DNA from: Lachnospiraceae bacterium
Lineage (GTDB): Bacteria; Bacillota; Clostridia; Lachnospirales; Lachnospiraceae
NCBI GenBank assembly: GCA_017430085.1
Contig: JAFRNR010000009.1
Span: 1-64,000, forward strand
Length of the DNA stretch: 64,000 nucleotides
Reading direction: 5' to 3'
Of the stretch, positions 24,860 to 32,813 are shown in pieces. Numbering within the stretch: position 1 is the stretch's first letter; each line of letters opens with the position of its first letter. The position numbers were made by a program, and so were the translations under genes. The notes beneath the pieces are model-generated. The model searched no databases and was not told the origin of the DNA. It saw nothing but the letters and a program-made list of their open reading frames with translations.

Positions 24860-25333
24860 ATGGGAGTCTATTTTGCCGAGGAGTACAGACAATTTGAAAA
24901 GGAGATGCTGGAAAGGAAAAAGGAATATCTGGAAAGCGGATGCTCGGAGCAGGATTTTCTTGAATACTACACGATGCGCAGAAAACAGCTCAATCGGGAC
25001 CTTGCTTACAGACGCAGAACGGTTTCACTGGATCATCAAACAGAGGATATGGACAGTGATGGCCAAAATCCCTTGTACAGTGACTATCTGTCGGCTTTAT
25101 CCGTGGAGATGGAGCTTCCGTCCGTGCATAAGTTCTGGTGGATCGATCAAATCGAGAATCCCGGTTTACTTACGACCCTACTTTCATTTTCGGATGAAGA
25201 ACTGACGTTGATCGATATGTCTGTTTACCGGGGACTCACCCAGAAGGCGATCGCGAAACGGACAGGTAAGGATCAATCTTCGATATCCAGAAAACTGGAG
25301 ACTTTATACAAAAAATTAAAAAAATCTCTCTGA
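24860..25333 (+). CDS. Sigma-70 region-4-like protein
   Basis: A 157-residue protein. The N-terminal two thirds are helical and charged; the C-terminal end (LLSFSDEELTLIDMSVYRGL, then TQKAIAKRTGKDQSSISRKL) is a sigma region-4-like HTH. Regions 2 and 3 are not evident, so it is more likely an element-encoded regulator or late activator than a full sigma factor. Its ribosome site is inside a strong hairpin (24826-24854), so translation is probably controlled. Confidence 0.7.
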   Translation: MGVYFAEEYRQFEKEMLERKKEYLESGCSEQDFLEYYTMRRKQLNRDLAYRRRTVSLDHQTEDMDSDGQNPLYSDYLSALSVEMELPSVHKFWWIDQIENPGLLTTLLSFSDEELTLIDMSVYRGLTQKAIAKRTGKDQSSISRKLETLYKKLKKSL

Positions 25334-25424
25334 CCTGCATATTTTGAGCTTTTTCGTGCTCCAGCACTTGAGGGGACTTTTTCCCGGGTCAAAAAACAAC
25401 AGGAAAGGACAAACAAGAAGGAAC

Positions 25425-25721
25425 ATGAAAAGAGCAGCGGAAGAAAGAATGATGATGTGTCTGTGCGGAGCCTGTGCCTGCGCGTTCTATAACACGCCTG
25501 GCAACAAGATCAAACGCAAGAATACGAAGCAGCAAAGAAGGGATATCTGTGGTTTCTGCAATTACAGATATGGGGTTGATTATCTGGTCAAATTCGGCTC
25601 AGACGATCTGCGAAACAGCGGCAAGACGCAGAATCGCACGTTGGAAAGCAGGAACAGAACCGGATACAGTCAGGACGTAAGCCGAAAAACTACCGCGGTT
25701 CCGGCAGGGCGCGGCATCTGA
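25425..25721 (+). CDS. Cys-rich small element protein
   Basis: A 98-residue protein starting at ATG 25425 behind AAGAAGGA. The conserved-looking core is MMCLCGACACAFYNTPGNKI ... DICGFCNYRYGVDYLV, with several cysteines spaced for metal binding. The basic tail looks unstructured. Proteins of this type occur beside excisionases in clostridial integrative elements; the function is unknown. Confidence 0.55.
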   Translation: MKRAAEERMMMCLCGACACAFYNTPGNKIKRKNTKQQRRDICGFCNYRYGVDYLVKFGSDDLRNSGKTQNRTLESRNRTGYSQDVSRKTTAVPAGRGI

Positions 25722-25740
25722 TGAGAGGAGGATGGAAATG

Positions 25741-25962
25741 ATGGAAAAGCTGTACACCAGAAAGGAAGCGGCACAGGTGCTGGGGATCGGTCTGACCACC
25801 CTGGATGCGGCAAGAAAAGACGGACTGATCGCGTACGTCCAATATGTTCATAACGGATGCGTCTTCTTTACAGAAAGCGGCTTGCAGGAATACATCGCCA
25901 GAGCAAGCCACCGGGCGAGACCGATGGAAAGAAACGCGGCTTTCCGCAGACAGGGACGGTAG
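25741..25962 (+). CDS. xis: Excisionase-like helix-turn-helix protein
   Basis: About 73 residues, MEKLYTRKEAAQVLGIGLTT followed by LDAARKDGLIAYVQ, a MerR/Xis-type winged HTH. Three ATGs (25732, 25738, 25741) are possible; the AGAGGAGG site ending at 25731 favours 25738 or 25741. It lies directly before two integrase genes, the usual place for a recombination directionality factor. That role is inferred. Confidence 0.7.
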   Translation: MEKLYTRKEAAQVLGIGLTTLDAARKDGLIAYVQYVHNGCVFFTESGLQEYIARASHRARPMERNAAFRRQGR

Positions 25963-25981
25963 ATCACAGGGAGGGAAAACG

Positions 25982-27217
25982 GTGGGAAAACGAAAAAGAT
26001 ACTATTCATACGGCACCGTGGAGATAAAAGGGATCCGCTATTACAAAACATACATGGATATGGGCGAAGGGAAAAGGCATATCCTGTATGCCCGGACCTT
26101 GCCGGAGCTGGATGAGAAGGTGGGGGCGTTCAACAGAACGCCCCAGCCGAAAACGAATAACGGTAAAGATCCGCTGGTTCGCGATTATGCGGAAAAATGG
26201 CTGCGGATCCAGTCCGCGAGAGTGAGAGCCACTACGTTGGTCGATTACACTTCCAAAGTGAACAGGTACGTTATACAGACGATCGGCGACAAAAGGATCT
26301 CGGAAGTGACAACGGACGATATAAAAATGATTCTTGTCCTGACAGCAGATAAATCGGCTTCGGTCAATAAAAGCGTACGGATCATACTGCGCTGCATCTT
26401 TGATGCGGCGATAGAAAACCGGCTGATCGAGACCAATCCCGTACGTTCGAGATCTGTAAAGCAGGGCGGGATCCCCAAAAGGGAAAGAGAGGCTCTGACA
26501 GACGATCAGGCGCAAAGGCTGATCGAAACAGTACGAGGGCTGCCGCCGTACGTGTTCGTCATGCTGGGGCTGTATGCCGGTCTGAGAAGGGAAGAGATCC
26601 TCGGCCTGAAATGGGATTGTGTATTTCTGGATACGGATGCGCCGTATCTCTGTGTCAGAAGGGCATGGCATACGGAGAACAACCGGCCGGTCATTTTGTC
26701 GGAACTGAAAACAAAAGCGTCGGCAAGGAACGTACCGCTTCCGGCATGTCTGGCACAGTGCCTTCGTGAAGCAAGGGAAAAATCCTGCTCGGAATATGTG
26801 GTCGCCAACTCGGAAGGAAAACCGCTTTCCTATACGCAGTACACGAGATTGTGGGGATTTGTAAAGACACGTACGGCCGTCCCGCGGAAAGCAAGGAAGC
26901 TCGTCAACGGGAAATATGTGAAATACATGTTGTATCCGCAGCTTGGACAGAAGGCCAGAAACAACAGTCATGTGACTTACAGCCTGGACTTTGTGGTGAC
27001 GCCGCATCAGCTCCGGCACACATATATCACCAACCTGATCTTTGCCGGGACAGATCCGAAAACAGTCCAGTATCTGGCCGGTCACAGCAGCAGCCAGATC
27101 ACGATGGACATCTACGCCAAGGTGAAATACAACAGACCGGATGAACTGGCAGAACAGCTAAAGGAGACCTTTTCTTCCTGGAACGCCACACGGGCAGCAC
27201 AGGAGAAGAATTCATAG
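25982..27217 (+). CDS. int: Tyrosine recombinase (integrase) 1
   Basis: A 411-residue site-specific recombinase with a GTG start behind GGGAGGG. It has an AP2-like arm-binding N-terminus (YYKTYMDMGEGKRHILYART), a core-binding SAM-like domain (~65-150) and a catalytic domain with Arg in GLYAGLRREE (~195), HQLRH (~341), LAGHSS (~364) and the nucleophile in MDIYAKVKY (~378). All catalytic positions appear intact. It is adjacent to the excisionase-like gene and 26 bases before a second integrase. Confidence 0.93.
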   Translation: MGKRKRYYSYGTVEIKGIRYYKTYMDMGEGKRHILYARTLPELDEKVGAFNRTPQPKTNNGKDPLVRDYAEKWLRIQSARVRATTLVDYTSKVNRYVIQTIGDKRISEVTTDDIKMILVLTADKSASVNKSVRIILRCIFDAAIENRLIETNPVRSRSVKQGGIPKREREALTDDQAQRLIETVRGLPPYVFVMLGLYAGLRREEILGLKWDCVFLDTDAPYLCVRRAWHTENNRPVILSELKTKASARNVPLPACLAQCLREAREKSCSEYVVANSEGKPLSYTQYTRLWGFVKTRTAVPRKARKLVNGKYVKYMLYPQLGQKARNNSHVTYSLDFVVTPHQLRHTYITNLIFAGTDPKTVQYLAGHSSSQITMDIYAKVKYNRPDELAEQLKETFSSWNATRAAQEKNS

Positions 27218-27243
27218 CAGATACCGAAAAAGGAGGATGAATC

Positions 27244-28455
27244 ATGCCGAGAATCGCGAGCATTCCCGAATACGAACAGGTAGAAAGAAACGGGAAGATG
27301 TATTTCCGGACAAGGATATGGGACGAGGACGGGAAAAGAAAGACCCTGTACGGAAAATCGCAGAAGGAATTACACCAAAAAGTACAGATCGCCCAGAAGG
27401 AGGTCGAGGAGCGGCGGTTCAGAAAGAAGAATCCGACGGTCGAAGAGTACTGTCAGAAGTGGCTGGCAATGCAGGCATCGCATCTTCGCAGCACCACTTT
27501 GAAAATGTACGAATACAACGTCAGAAAGCATATAATCGGACCACTGGGGGATATGTATCTGTCAGACGTGACTGCTGATGATATCAAGCTGGCGCTGGTG
27601 CCGGTCTCGAAAATGGCTGAAGCGACATACGCGAAAATCAACATGCTGTACAAATCCATTTTCTATTCGGCGCAGGACAGCCACCTGATCACCTACAATC
27701 CGGCGGCCAAGATCCACGCCAGAGGAGGCGCCCCCGCAAAAGAGCGGGAGGCCCTGACTGACGAGCAGGTGGATCTCTTGCTGGAAACCATAAAAGGCCT
27801 GCCGCCGTACGTGTTCGTCATGCTGGGGCTGTATGCCGGATTAAGGACGGAGGAGAGTCTCGCGCTGAAATGGGACTGTGTTTTCCTGAAGCGGAAGAAT
27901 CCGTATATCACCGTGAAAAGAGCGTGGCACAGGGAAAAGAACCGTCCGGTGATCACGACCAGACTGAAGACCGAGTCCGCGCGGAGGGATATCCCGATCC
28001 CGGAGTGTCTGGCGGAGTGTCTGAGACAGGCAAAGAAGGAAAGTCATTCCGAATATGTTATCTCTGACAGAAACGGGAACCCGCTTTCCGATTCGCAGTT
28101 CCACCGTATGTGGCAGTATATCAAAGTCCGTTCGACAAAAGAGAGAATAATCTATAAGTACATCAACGGGAAATCGGTCCGGAAACCGTTCAAGCCTCAG
28201 AAAGGGGAACGCTGCCGGACGGACAAGAACCTGTATTACTGCCTCGATTTTACGGTGACGCCGCATCAGCTCCGGCACACGTATATCACCAACATGATCA
28301 ATGCGGGGATCGATCCCAAGACGGTTCAATATCTGGCGGGACACAAAAACAGCCAGGTCACGATGGACATCTACGCCAAAGTAAAATACAACAGACCGGA
28401 TGAGCTTCTGAAAGTGGTGGAGGATGCGTTTGACGGAAAAGAGCAGGATCAGTAA
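27244..28455 (+). CDS. int: Tyrosine recombinase (integrase) 2
   Basis: A 403-residue paralogue of the previous integrase with the same domain order and intact catalytic residues (GLYAGLRTEE, HQLRH, LAGHKN, MDIYAKVKY). A good AGGAGG site precedes the ATG. Blocks of exact nucleotide identity with integrase 1, for example 41 bases at 26540-26580 and 27799-27839, point to duplication or gene conversion. It is the last gene before the rpsI junction and has its own terminator. Confidence 0.93.
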   Translation: MPRIASIPEYEQVERNGKMYFRTRIWDEDGKRKTLYGKSQKELHQKVQIAQKEVEERRFRKKNPTVEEYCQKWLAMQASHLRSTTLKMYEYNVRKHIIGPLGDMYLSDVTADDIKLALVPVSKMAEATYAKINMLYKSIFYSAQDSHLITYNPAAKIHARGGAPAKEREALTDEQVDLLLETIKGLPPYVFVMLGLYAGLRTEESLALKWDCVFLKRKNPYITVKRAWHREKNRPVITTRLKTESARRDIPIPECLAECLRQAKKESHSEYVISDRNGNPLSDSQFHRMWQYIKVRSTKERIIYKYINGKSVRKPFKPQKGERCRTDKNLYYCLDFTVTPHQLRHTYITNMINAGIDPKTVQYLAGHKNSQVTMDIYAKVKYNRPDELLKVVEDAFDGKEQDQ

Positions 28456-28474
28456 GAAAACGGCATATATCAGA

Positions 28475-28498
28475 GGGCTCCCGGGCGGAGCCCTTTTT
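28475..28498 (+). terminator. Intrinsic terminator after integrase 2
   Basis: GGGCTCC-cgggc-GGAGCCC followed by five T, directly after the second integrase. Confidence 0.9.
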
Positions 28499-28631
28499 GA
28501 TTGCGGCCTGGTCTGGCAGCATGAACAAACGAATACAGCCGCTATCATTTGAGGCGTTCCGGTACAGCCCGTGTCACAGCGTTCCGGACAGTCGGAAGGG
28601 CGGCGTTTTACGGCTTCAAGACGGCGAAAAT

Positions 28632-28654
28632 CGGCTCATTTCCGAGCCGGTTTT
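28632..28654 (+). terminator. Second terminator-like hairpin in the element end
   Basis: CGGCTC (28632-28637) pairs with GAGCCG (28644-28649), followed by GTTTTC. The ~380-base gap between integrase 2 and rpsI holds this, the two direct repeats at 28663 and 28713, and the rpsI terminator; no gene is seen. Confidence 0.45.
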
Positions 28655-28662
28655 CATCGAAA

Positions 28663-28733
28663 AATTGTCCCATTTTTTAACTCAAAAGGGTCAAAAAAGG
28701 CCCCAAAACCGCAATTGTCCCACGTTTAACTCA
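28663..28733 (+). repeat. Two direct repeats near the element end
   Basis: AATTGTCCCAttTTTTAACTCA at 28663-28684 and AATTGTCCCAcgTTTAACTCA at 28713-28733 are the same motif about 50 bases apart (five helical turns). The position between integrase genes and the rpsI end fits arm-type integrase or excisionase binding sites. That is inference. Confidence 0.5.
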
Positions 28734-28783
28734 GAACATACGTTCGCACACCGTGCCGGACCGAAGCGAAATGAGACATAAGA

Positions 28784-28819
28784 AAAAACCGCGAAATACG
28801 TTGGTATTACGCGGTTTTT
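28784..28819 (-). terminator. rpsI terminator
   Basis: AAAAACCGCG (28784-28793) pairs with CGCGGTTTTT (28810-28819); read on the minus strand it follows rpsI by 20 bases and ends in a T run. Confidence 0.85.
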
Positions 28820-28838
28820 CGATGGTTGCAAGGGCTTT

Positions 28839-29228
28839 TTAACGCTTGCTGAACTGAGGAGCCCGACGGGCAGCTTTGAGACCGTACTTCTTGCGCTCTT
28901 TCATGCGAGGGTCGCGGGTCAGGTAGCCGGCCTTCTTGAGGGTGGGGCGGAATTCGCCGTCCACTTTCAGGAGGGCGCGGGCGATGCCGTGGCGGATCGC
29001 GCCGGCCTGGCCGGTGAAGCCGCCGCCCTTGACGGTGACGTTCACGTCGTACTTATCGGCGGTCTGGGTGGCAGCCAGGGGCTGGCGGACGACCACTTTC
29101 AGGGTCTCCAGACCGAAGTAATCTTCGATGTCTCTCTTGTTGACGGTGATCTTGCCGGTGCCGGGGATCAGAAATACGCGGGCAATGCTTTTCTTGCGCC
29201 GGCCGGTTCCGTAATACTGAGTCGCCAT
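28839..29228 (-). CDS. rpsI: 30S ribosomal protein S9
   Basis: A complete 129-residue S9: [19 protein letters not shown], then [34 protein letters not shown], and the tRNA-contacting C-terminal tail ending RRAPQFSKR. It is translated 13 bases after rplM, the standard rplM-rpsI pair. Its 3' end marks the edge of the accessory region with integrases, and rpsI 3' ends are known integration sites for some integrative elements. The gene itself is intact. Confidence 0.98.
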   Translation of the reverse strand: MATQYYGTGRRKKSIARVFLIPGTGKITVNKRDIEDYFGLETLKVVVRQPLAATQTADKYDVNVTVKGGGFTGQAGAIRHGIARALLKVDGEFRPTLKKAGYLTRDPRMKERKKYGLKAARRAPQFSKR

Positions 29229-29241
29229 GTTCTAATCCTCC

Positions 29242-29676
29242 TTACCCTTCGATTTCCAGTACTTCAGGCTGCTGAGCGGCGTGGGGGTGTTCCGGACCCG
29301 CATACACGTGCAGCTTGGCGTACATCTGGTTGCCTAAGGTTCCCTTGGGAAGCATGCCGCGGACGGCGTGTTCGATGACTTCCGTGGGCTTCTTGTCCAG
29401 CATTTCCTTTAAGGTCAGGGTCTTTAAGCCTCCGACGTAGCCGGAGTGGTGGCGGTACAGCTTGTCCTGCAGCTTGCGGCCGGTCACGGCAACCTTTTCC
29501 GCGTTGATGACGATCACGTAATCACCTGTATCGACATGAGGGGTGAACTGGGGCTTGTTCTTGCCGCGCAGCACCGATGCAACCTCCGTAGCCAGACGGC
29601 CCAGAGTCTTGCCGTTTGCATCAACCAGGTACCATTTGCGTTCGATGGTCTCCGGGTTGGCCATGAATGTATTCAT
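29242..29676 (-). CDS. rplM: 50S ribosomal protein L13
   Basis: A complete 144-residue L13: [53 protein letters not shown] and [13 protein letters not shown], a [13 protein letters not shown]-terminal motif. The ATG at 29676 follows AAGGAGG. It is the first gene of the rplM-rpsI operon, with a clear promoter ~100 bases upstream. Confidence 0.98.
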   Translation of the reverse strand: MNTFMANPETIERKWYLVDANGKTLGRLATEVASVLRGKNKPQFTPHVDTGDYVIVINAEKVAVTGRKLQDKLYRHHSGYVGGLKTLTLKEMLDKKPTEVIEHAVRGMLPKGTLGNQMYAKLHVYAGPEHPHAAQQPEVLEIEG

Positions 29677-29775
29677 GGGAAAGCCTCCTTAAATATCTAA
29701 AGCAATTTGTTCTGAAACAGCTCGCGCGGGCCTGTTGCCGGGGCAGGGAAACAGAGCTCTTTTTGAGCCGTGCTT
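29677..29775 (-). promoter_or_regulatory. rplM 5' leader, possible L13 autoregulatory RNA
   Basis: About 97 bases of leader separate the predicted start site from rplM. It contains GC-rich complementary segments (for example AGCTCTGTTTC and GAGCTGTTTC with their partners) able to fold. Many Bacillota have an L13-binding leader here, but I cannot confirm the family's conserved bases by eye. Confidence 0.35.
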
Positions 29776-29779
29776 TGGC

Positions 29780-29808
29780 ATTATAGGACAAAGAGGAAGG
29801 CGTGTCAA
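29780..29808 (-). promoter_or_regulatory. rplM-rpsI promoter
   Basis: On the minus strand TTGACA (29808-29803) and TATAAT (29785-29780) are separated by exactly 17 bases: a consensus sigma-A promoter, as expected for ribosomal protein genes. Confidence 0.9.
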
Positions 29809-29876
29809 TGCTTTTTTTCGCGATTTTGCTTGATTTTACGCGATTTTTTGCAGGAAGCGGAGCCTGCGGTTTTTTA

Positions 29877-29944
29877 TTGCTTTTTCGGCCGCGCTTTGGT
29901 ATTCTATCTTCGGAAACAATGACCCTTCCCCGGACCGGAAGGGT
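29877..29944 (+). promoter_or_regulatory. Candidate promoter and operator for the ABC exporter
   Basis: TTGCTT (29877-29882) and TATTCT (29900-29905), 17 bases apart, precede an inverted repeat ACCCTTCC-N7-GGAAGGGT (29922-29944) at about +10, a plausible repressor site. The rest of 29809-29993 shows only a small GCAGG/CCTGC hairpin near 29851. Confidence 0.4.
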
Positions 29945-29993
29945 ACTTGTGGTCCGCTTCCGATATGTATCTTAAAGGCAGGGCAAAAATCAG

Positions 29994-31673
29994 GTGAAGC
30001 AAAGCACGCTGAAATGGTTATATAAGGTTCCGGGGAAGAAGCGGAACTATGTTCTTTTATTGACTGCGCTGGAAGGCCTGCTGGGCGGATCCGGGGTGCT
30101 GTACGCGCTGATCCTGCGCATGGTGGTGGACGGCGCGGCGGCCGGGGACCGGGCGGCTTTTATCCGCGGCGCCGTGCTGCTGGGGGCACTCGTGTCCGGC
30201 CAGCTGCTGCTGCGGGCCCTGCTGCGGTATTTTTACGAACGGAGCAAGTCGGATTATGAAAATATCTTCAAGGACCGCCTGTTCTCCGTCCTGCTGAAAA
30301 AAGATTTCGGCGCGGTCTGCGCGGTCCATTCGGGCGAATGGATGAACCGGCTGACCAACGATACCCGGCTGGTGGCGGACGATTACGCCACCGTGATCCC
30401 GGGCGTGGTAGGCATGCTGATCAAACTGGTCAGCGCGTTCGTCCTGATGATCGTGCTGGATTACCGCTTTGCCCTGCTGCTGCTCCCGCTGGGCCTGGTG
30501 GTCGGCGGGATGGCGATGCTGGTGCGCGGCAAGTTTAAATCGCTGCACAAACGCATCCAGGAGAAGGACGGCAAGCTGCGCAGCTTCCTGCAGGAACGCC
30601 TGGGCGGCATGCTGCTGATCCGCGCCTTTGCCGCGCGCGAGCAGACGGAAGCGCGGGCGGAAGAACTCATGAAGGAACACAAGGGGGCCCGCATGAAGCG
30701 GATCCGCTTTACCAATATGGCGAACCTGGGACTCGGCGTCGCGGTCCAGGGGATGTATGTTTTTGCGGTCATCTGGTGCGGCTACGGGATCCTGACCGGG
30801 CGCATCAGCTACGGCACGCTGACGGCCATGACCCAGCTGATCTCCCAGGTGCAGACGCCGTTCGTCAGCATTTCCGGCTATCTGCCCCGCTGGTACGCGA
30901 TGCTGGCCAGCGCGGAGCGCTTAATGGAGGCGGAGGCTTTTGAGGAAGAGTCGGAAGCGCCGCTGAAACCGCTGGCAGAGATCCGCGATCTTTACGAAAA
31001 CGATTTGGAGGGCATCCGCTTTTCCGACGTCTCCTTCACGTATCCGGCGCAGGAGGGCCACCGCGGCACCGACGCGCTGAGCCACGCCGGCCTGGAGGTA
31101 AAGAAGGGCGAGATCCTGGCCTTCACCGGCCAGAGCGGCTGCGGCAAATCCACGCTGCTGAAACTGCTGCTGTGCGTATACCAGCCGCAGGAGGGGCAGA
31201 TCGAGCTGCTGACGGACAGGGGATCCGTCCCGCTGACCGCGGAGCACCGCCGGCTGTTTGCCTATGTGCCGCAGGGGAATCTGCTGCTGGACGGCACCAT
31301 CCGGGACGCGGTCAGTTTCGCGTCGCCGGAGCGCGCCGGAGAGGACGAGGCCATCTGGAACGCCCTCCACATCGCCTGTGCGGATTTTGTGAAAGAATTG
31401 CCGGAGGGTCTGGAGACCCGCCTGCTGGAGCGCGGTTCCGGCCTGTCCGAAGGCCAGCTGCAGCGCCTTGCCATCGCCCGCGCCGTCTTTTCCGAACGGC
31501 CCGTGCTGCTGCTGGATGAAGCGACCGCTTCGCTGGACGGCGAAACGGAGGAGCGCTTCCTGCATCACGTGAAGGACCTGCACGACAAGACCGTCCTGAT
31601 CGTGACGCACCGGCCGGCCGCGCTGGCGATCTGCGACAGAACACTGCATTTTTCCGAGAAAGGGATCGGTTAA
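29994..31673 (+). CDS. ABC exporter, fused membrane and ATPase domains
   Basis: A 559-residue half-transporter with a GTG start. Residues 1-~300 hold six membrane helices (ABC type-1 exporter fold); the ATPase has Walker A GQSGCGKST near 379, Q-loop YVPQGN, signature LSEGQLQRLAIARAV, Walker B VLLLDEATASLD and the switch His in VTHRPAA. It works as a dimer exporting a peptide or lipid. The stop overlaps the start of the nucleotidyltransferase-like gene (TAATGG), and such pairs occur in peptide natural product loci, but no precursor or maturation enzyme is seen. Confidence 0.92.
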   Translation: MKQSTLKWLYKVPGKKRNYVLLLTALEGLLGGSGVLYALILRMVVDGAAAGDRAAFIRGAVLLGALVSGQLLLRALLRYFYERSKSDYENIFKDRLFSVLLKKDFGAVCAVHSGEWMNRLTNDTRLVADDYATVIPGVVGMLIKLVSAFVLMIVLDYRFALLLLPLGLVVGGMAMLVRGKFKSLHKRIQEKDGKLRSFLQERLGGMLLIRAFAAREQTEARAEELMKEHKGARMKRIRFTNMANLGLGVAVQGMYVFAVIWCGYGILTGRISYGTLTAMTQLISQVQTPFVSISGYLPRWYAMLASAERLMEAEAFEEESEAPLKPLAEIRDLYENDLEGIRFSDVSFTYPAQEGHRGTDALSHAGLEVKKGEILAFTGQSGCGKSTLLKLLLCVYQPQEGQIELLTDRGSVPLTAEHRRLFAYVPQGNLLLDGTIRDAVSFASPERAGEDEAIWNALHIACADFVKELPEGLETRLLERGSGLSEGQLQRLAIARAVFSERPVLLLDEATASLDGETEERFLHHVKDLHDKTVLIVTHRPAALAICDRTLHFSEKGIG

Positions 31674-32791
31674 TGGAAAAACACCTGCACAATCAGACGA
31701 TAACGGACCTGTTCCGCCTGATCCGCTTTGCGCTGGGCGGAAAAGCGCCGTCGGAAGCCGAACTGTCCGGAATGGACAGGGAGCAGATCCTGGCCCTGGC
31801 CGAAAAGCATTCCCTGGGCGCCCTGACCGCCTATGCGCTGGAAAACCTGGGAATGTCAAGCGAGGAGACAGTCATGCTGGAAGCGGCCGCCATCCGCCGC
31901 GACATCCTGTTTGAAGCCGAGAAGAGCACGGTGCTGGAACGCCTCACGGAGGCCGGGATCTGGCACATGCCGCTCAAAGGGTCCGTACTGAAAGAATATT
32001 ATCCGGTCAGCGGCCTGCGGGAAATGGTGGATGTGGACATCCTGTTCGATCCGGCCTTTATCCCGGAAGTCAAGGCCATCATGGAGGATCTGGGTTTTGA
32101 GACCCACCGCTACGGCAAGGGAACGGTGGACGAGTACTACAAGGAACCGTTTTTCAATTTTGAGATGCATCACGGCCTGTTCGCCAGCAACGTCCCGCAC
32201 GGTCTGCCGGAATATTTCCGGAACGTGAAGGAAAAGCTCCGCCCTTCCGAAGGCTCGCCGCTGCTGATGGAATTCACGCCGGAGGATTTTTACATTTACT
32301 TTATTGCCCATGCCTTCAAGCATTTTTCCAAAAAAGGGACGGGTCTGCGCAATCTGACGGATACCGCCGTATTCCGGAAGCATTACGGGGACAGTCTGGA
32401 TGAAGCATATATCGCGGCCGAACTGGAAAAGATCGAATGCACATGGTTCGAGTCCGTGCTCCGCATGCTGACGGACAAACTGCTGGGAGAAGAGGACGAA
32501 CCGCTGACCCCGGAAGAGGAGGACTGCCTCCTGTTCATGGCATCGTCCGGCACCTACGGCAGTTATCAGAGCCTGGTCAACCGGGCGATCGGCGAGAAGG
32601 GGAAACTGCAGCGTGTCCGGCAGCAGCTTGTCCTCCCCATGAGCACGGTGAAGGACTGGTATCCGTTCTTCTACAAGCACAAGGTCCTTCTGCCGCTGCT
32701 GCCCGCCTGGCGTTTCGTCCGGGGCCTTTCCCGCTCGCCGCAGAGGATCAAGACGGAAATGAAACAATTGCTGTCCCGCAGGAAGGGATAG
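31673..32791 (+). CDS. Nucleotidyltransferase-family protein (NTP_transf_5-like)
   Basis: A 372-residue cytoplasmic protein. The nucleotidyltransferase-like core has HMPLKGSVLKEYYPVSGLRE, then MVDVDILFD, matching the 'PLKG ... R-M-D-DIDLL' pattern of the uncharacterised family found beside ABC exporters, sugar-modifying loci and lasso or sactipeptide operons. The two Asp residues in DVDILFD would bind metal. Translation is coupled to the exporter. The substrate is unknown. Confidence 0.75.
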   Translation: MEKHLHNQTITDLFRLIRFALGGKAPSEAELSGMDREQILALAEKHSLGALTAYALENLGMSSEETVMLEAAAIRRDILFEAEKSTVLERLTEAGIWHMPLKGSVLKEYYPVSGLREMVDVDILFDPAFIPEVKAIMEDLGFETHRYGKGTVDEYYKEPFFNFEMHHGLFASNVPHGLPEYFRNVKEKLRPSEGSPLLMEFTPEDFYIYFIAHAFKHFSKKGTGLRNLTDTAVFRKHYGDSLDEAYIAAELEKIECTWFESVLRMLTDKLLGEEDEPLTPEEEDCLLFMASSGTYGSYQSLVNRAIGEKGKLQRVRQQLVLPMSTVKDWYPFFYKHKVLLPLLPAWRFVRGLSRSPQRIKTEMKQLLSRRKG

Positions 32792-32813
32792 ACCGGATCA
32801 GAGGAATTTCAAC

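Noticed and set aside
24860-25333. Full sigma-70 factor
   Set aside because: Only a region-4-like HTH at the C-terminus is visible; regions 2 and 3 are missing.
1-28800. tRNA gene as the integration site
   Set aside because: No cloverleaf or conserved T-loop sequence was seen; the integrases face rpsI instead.
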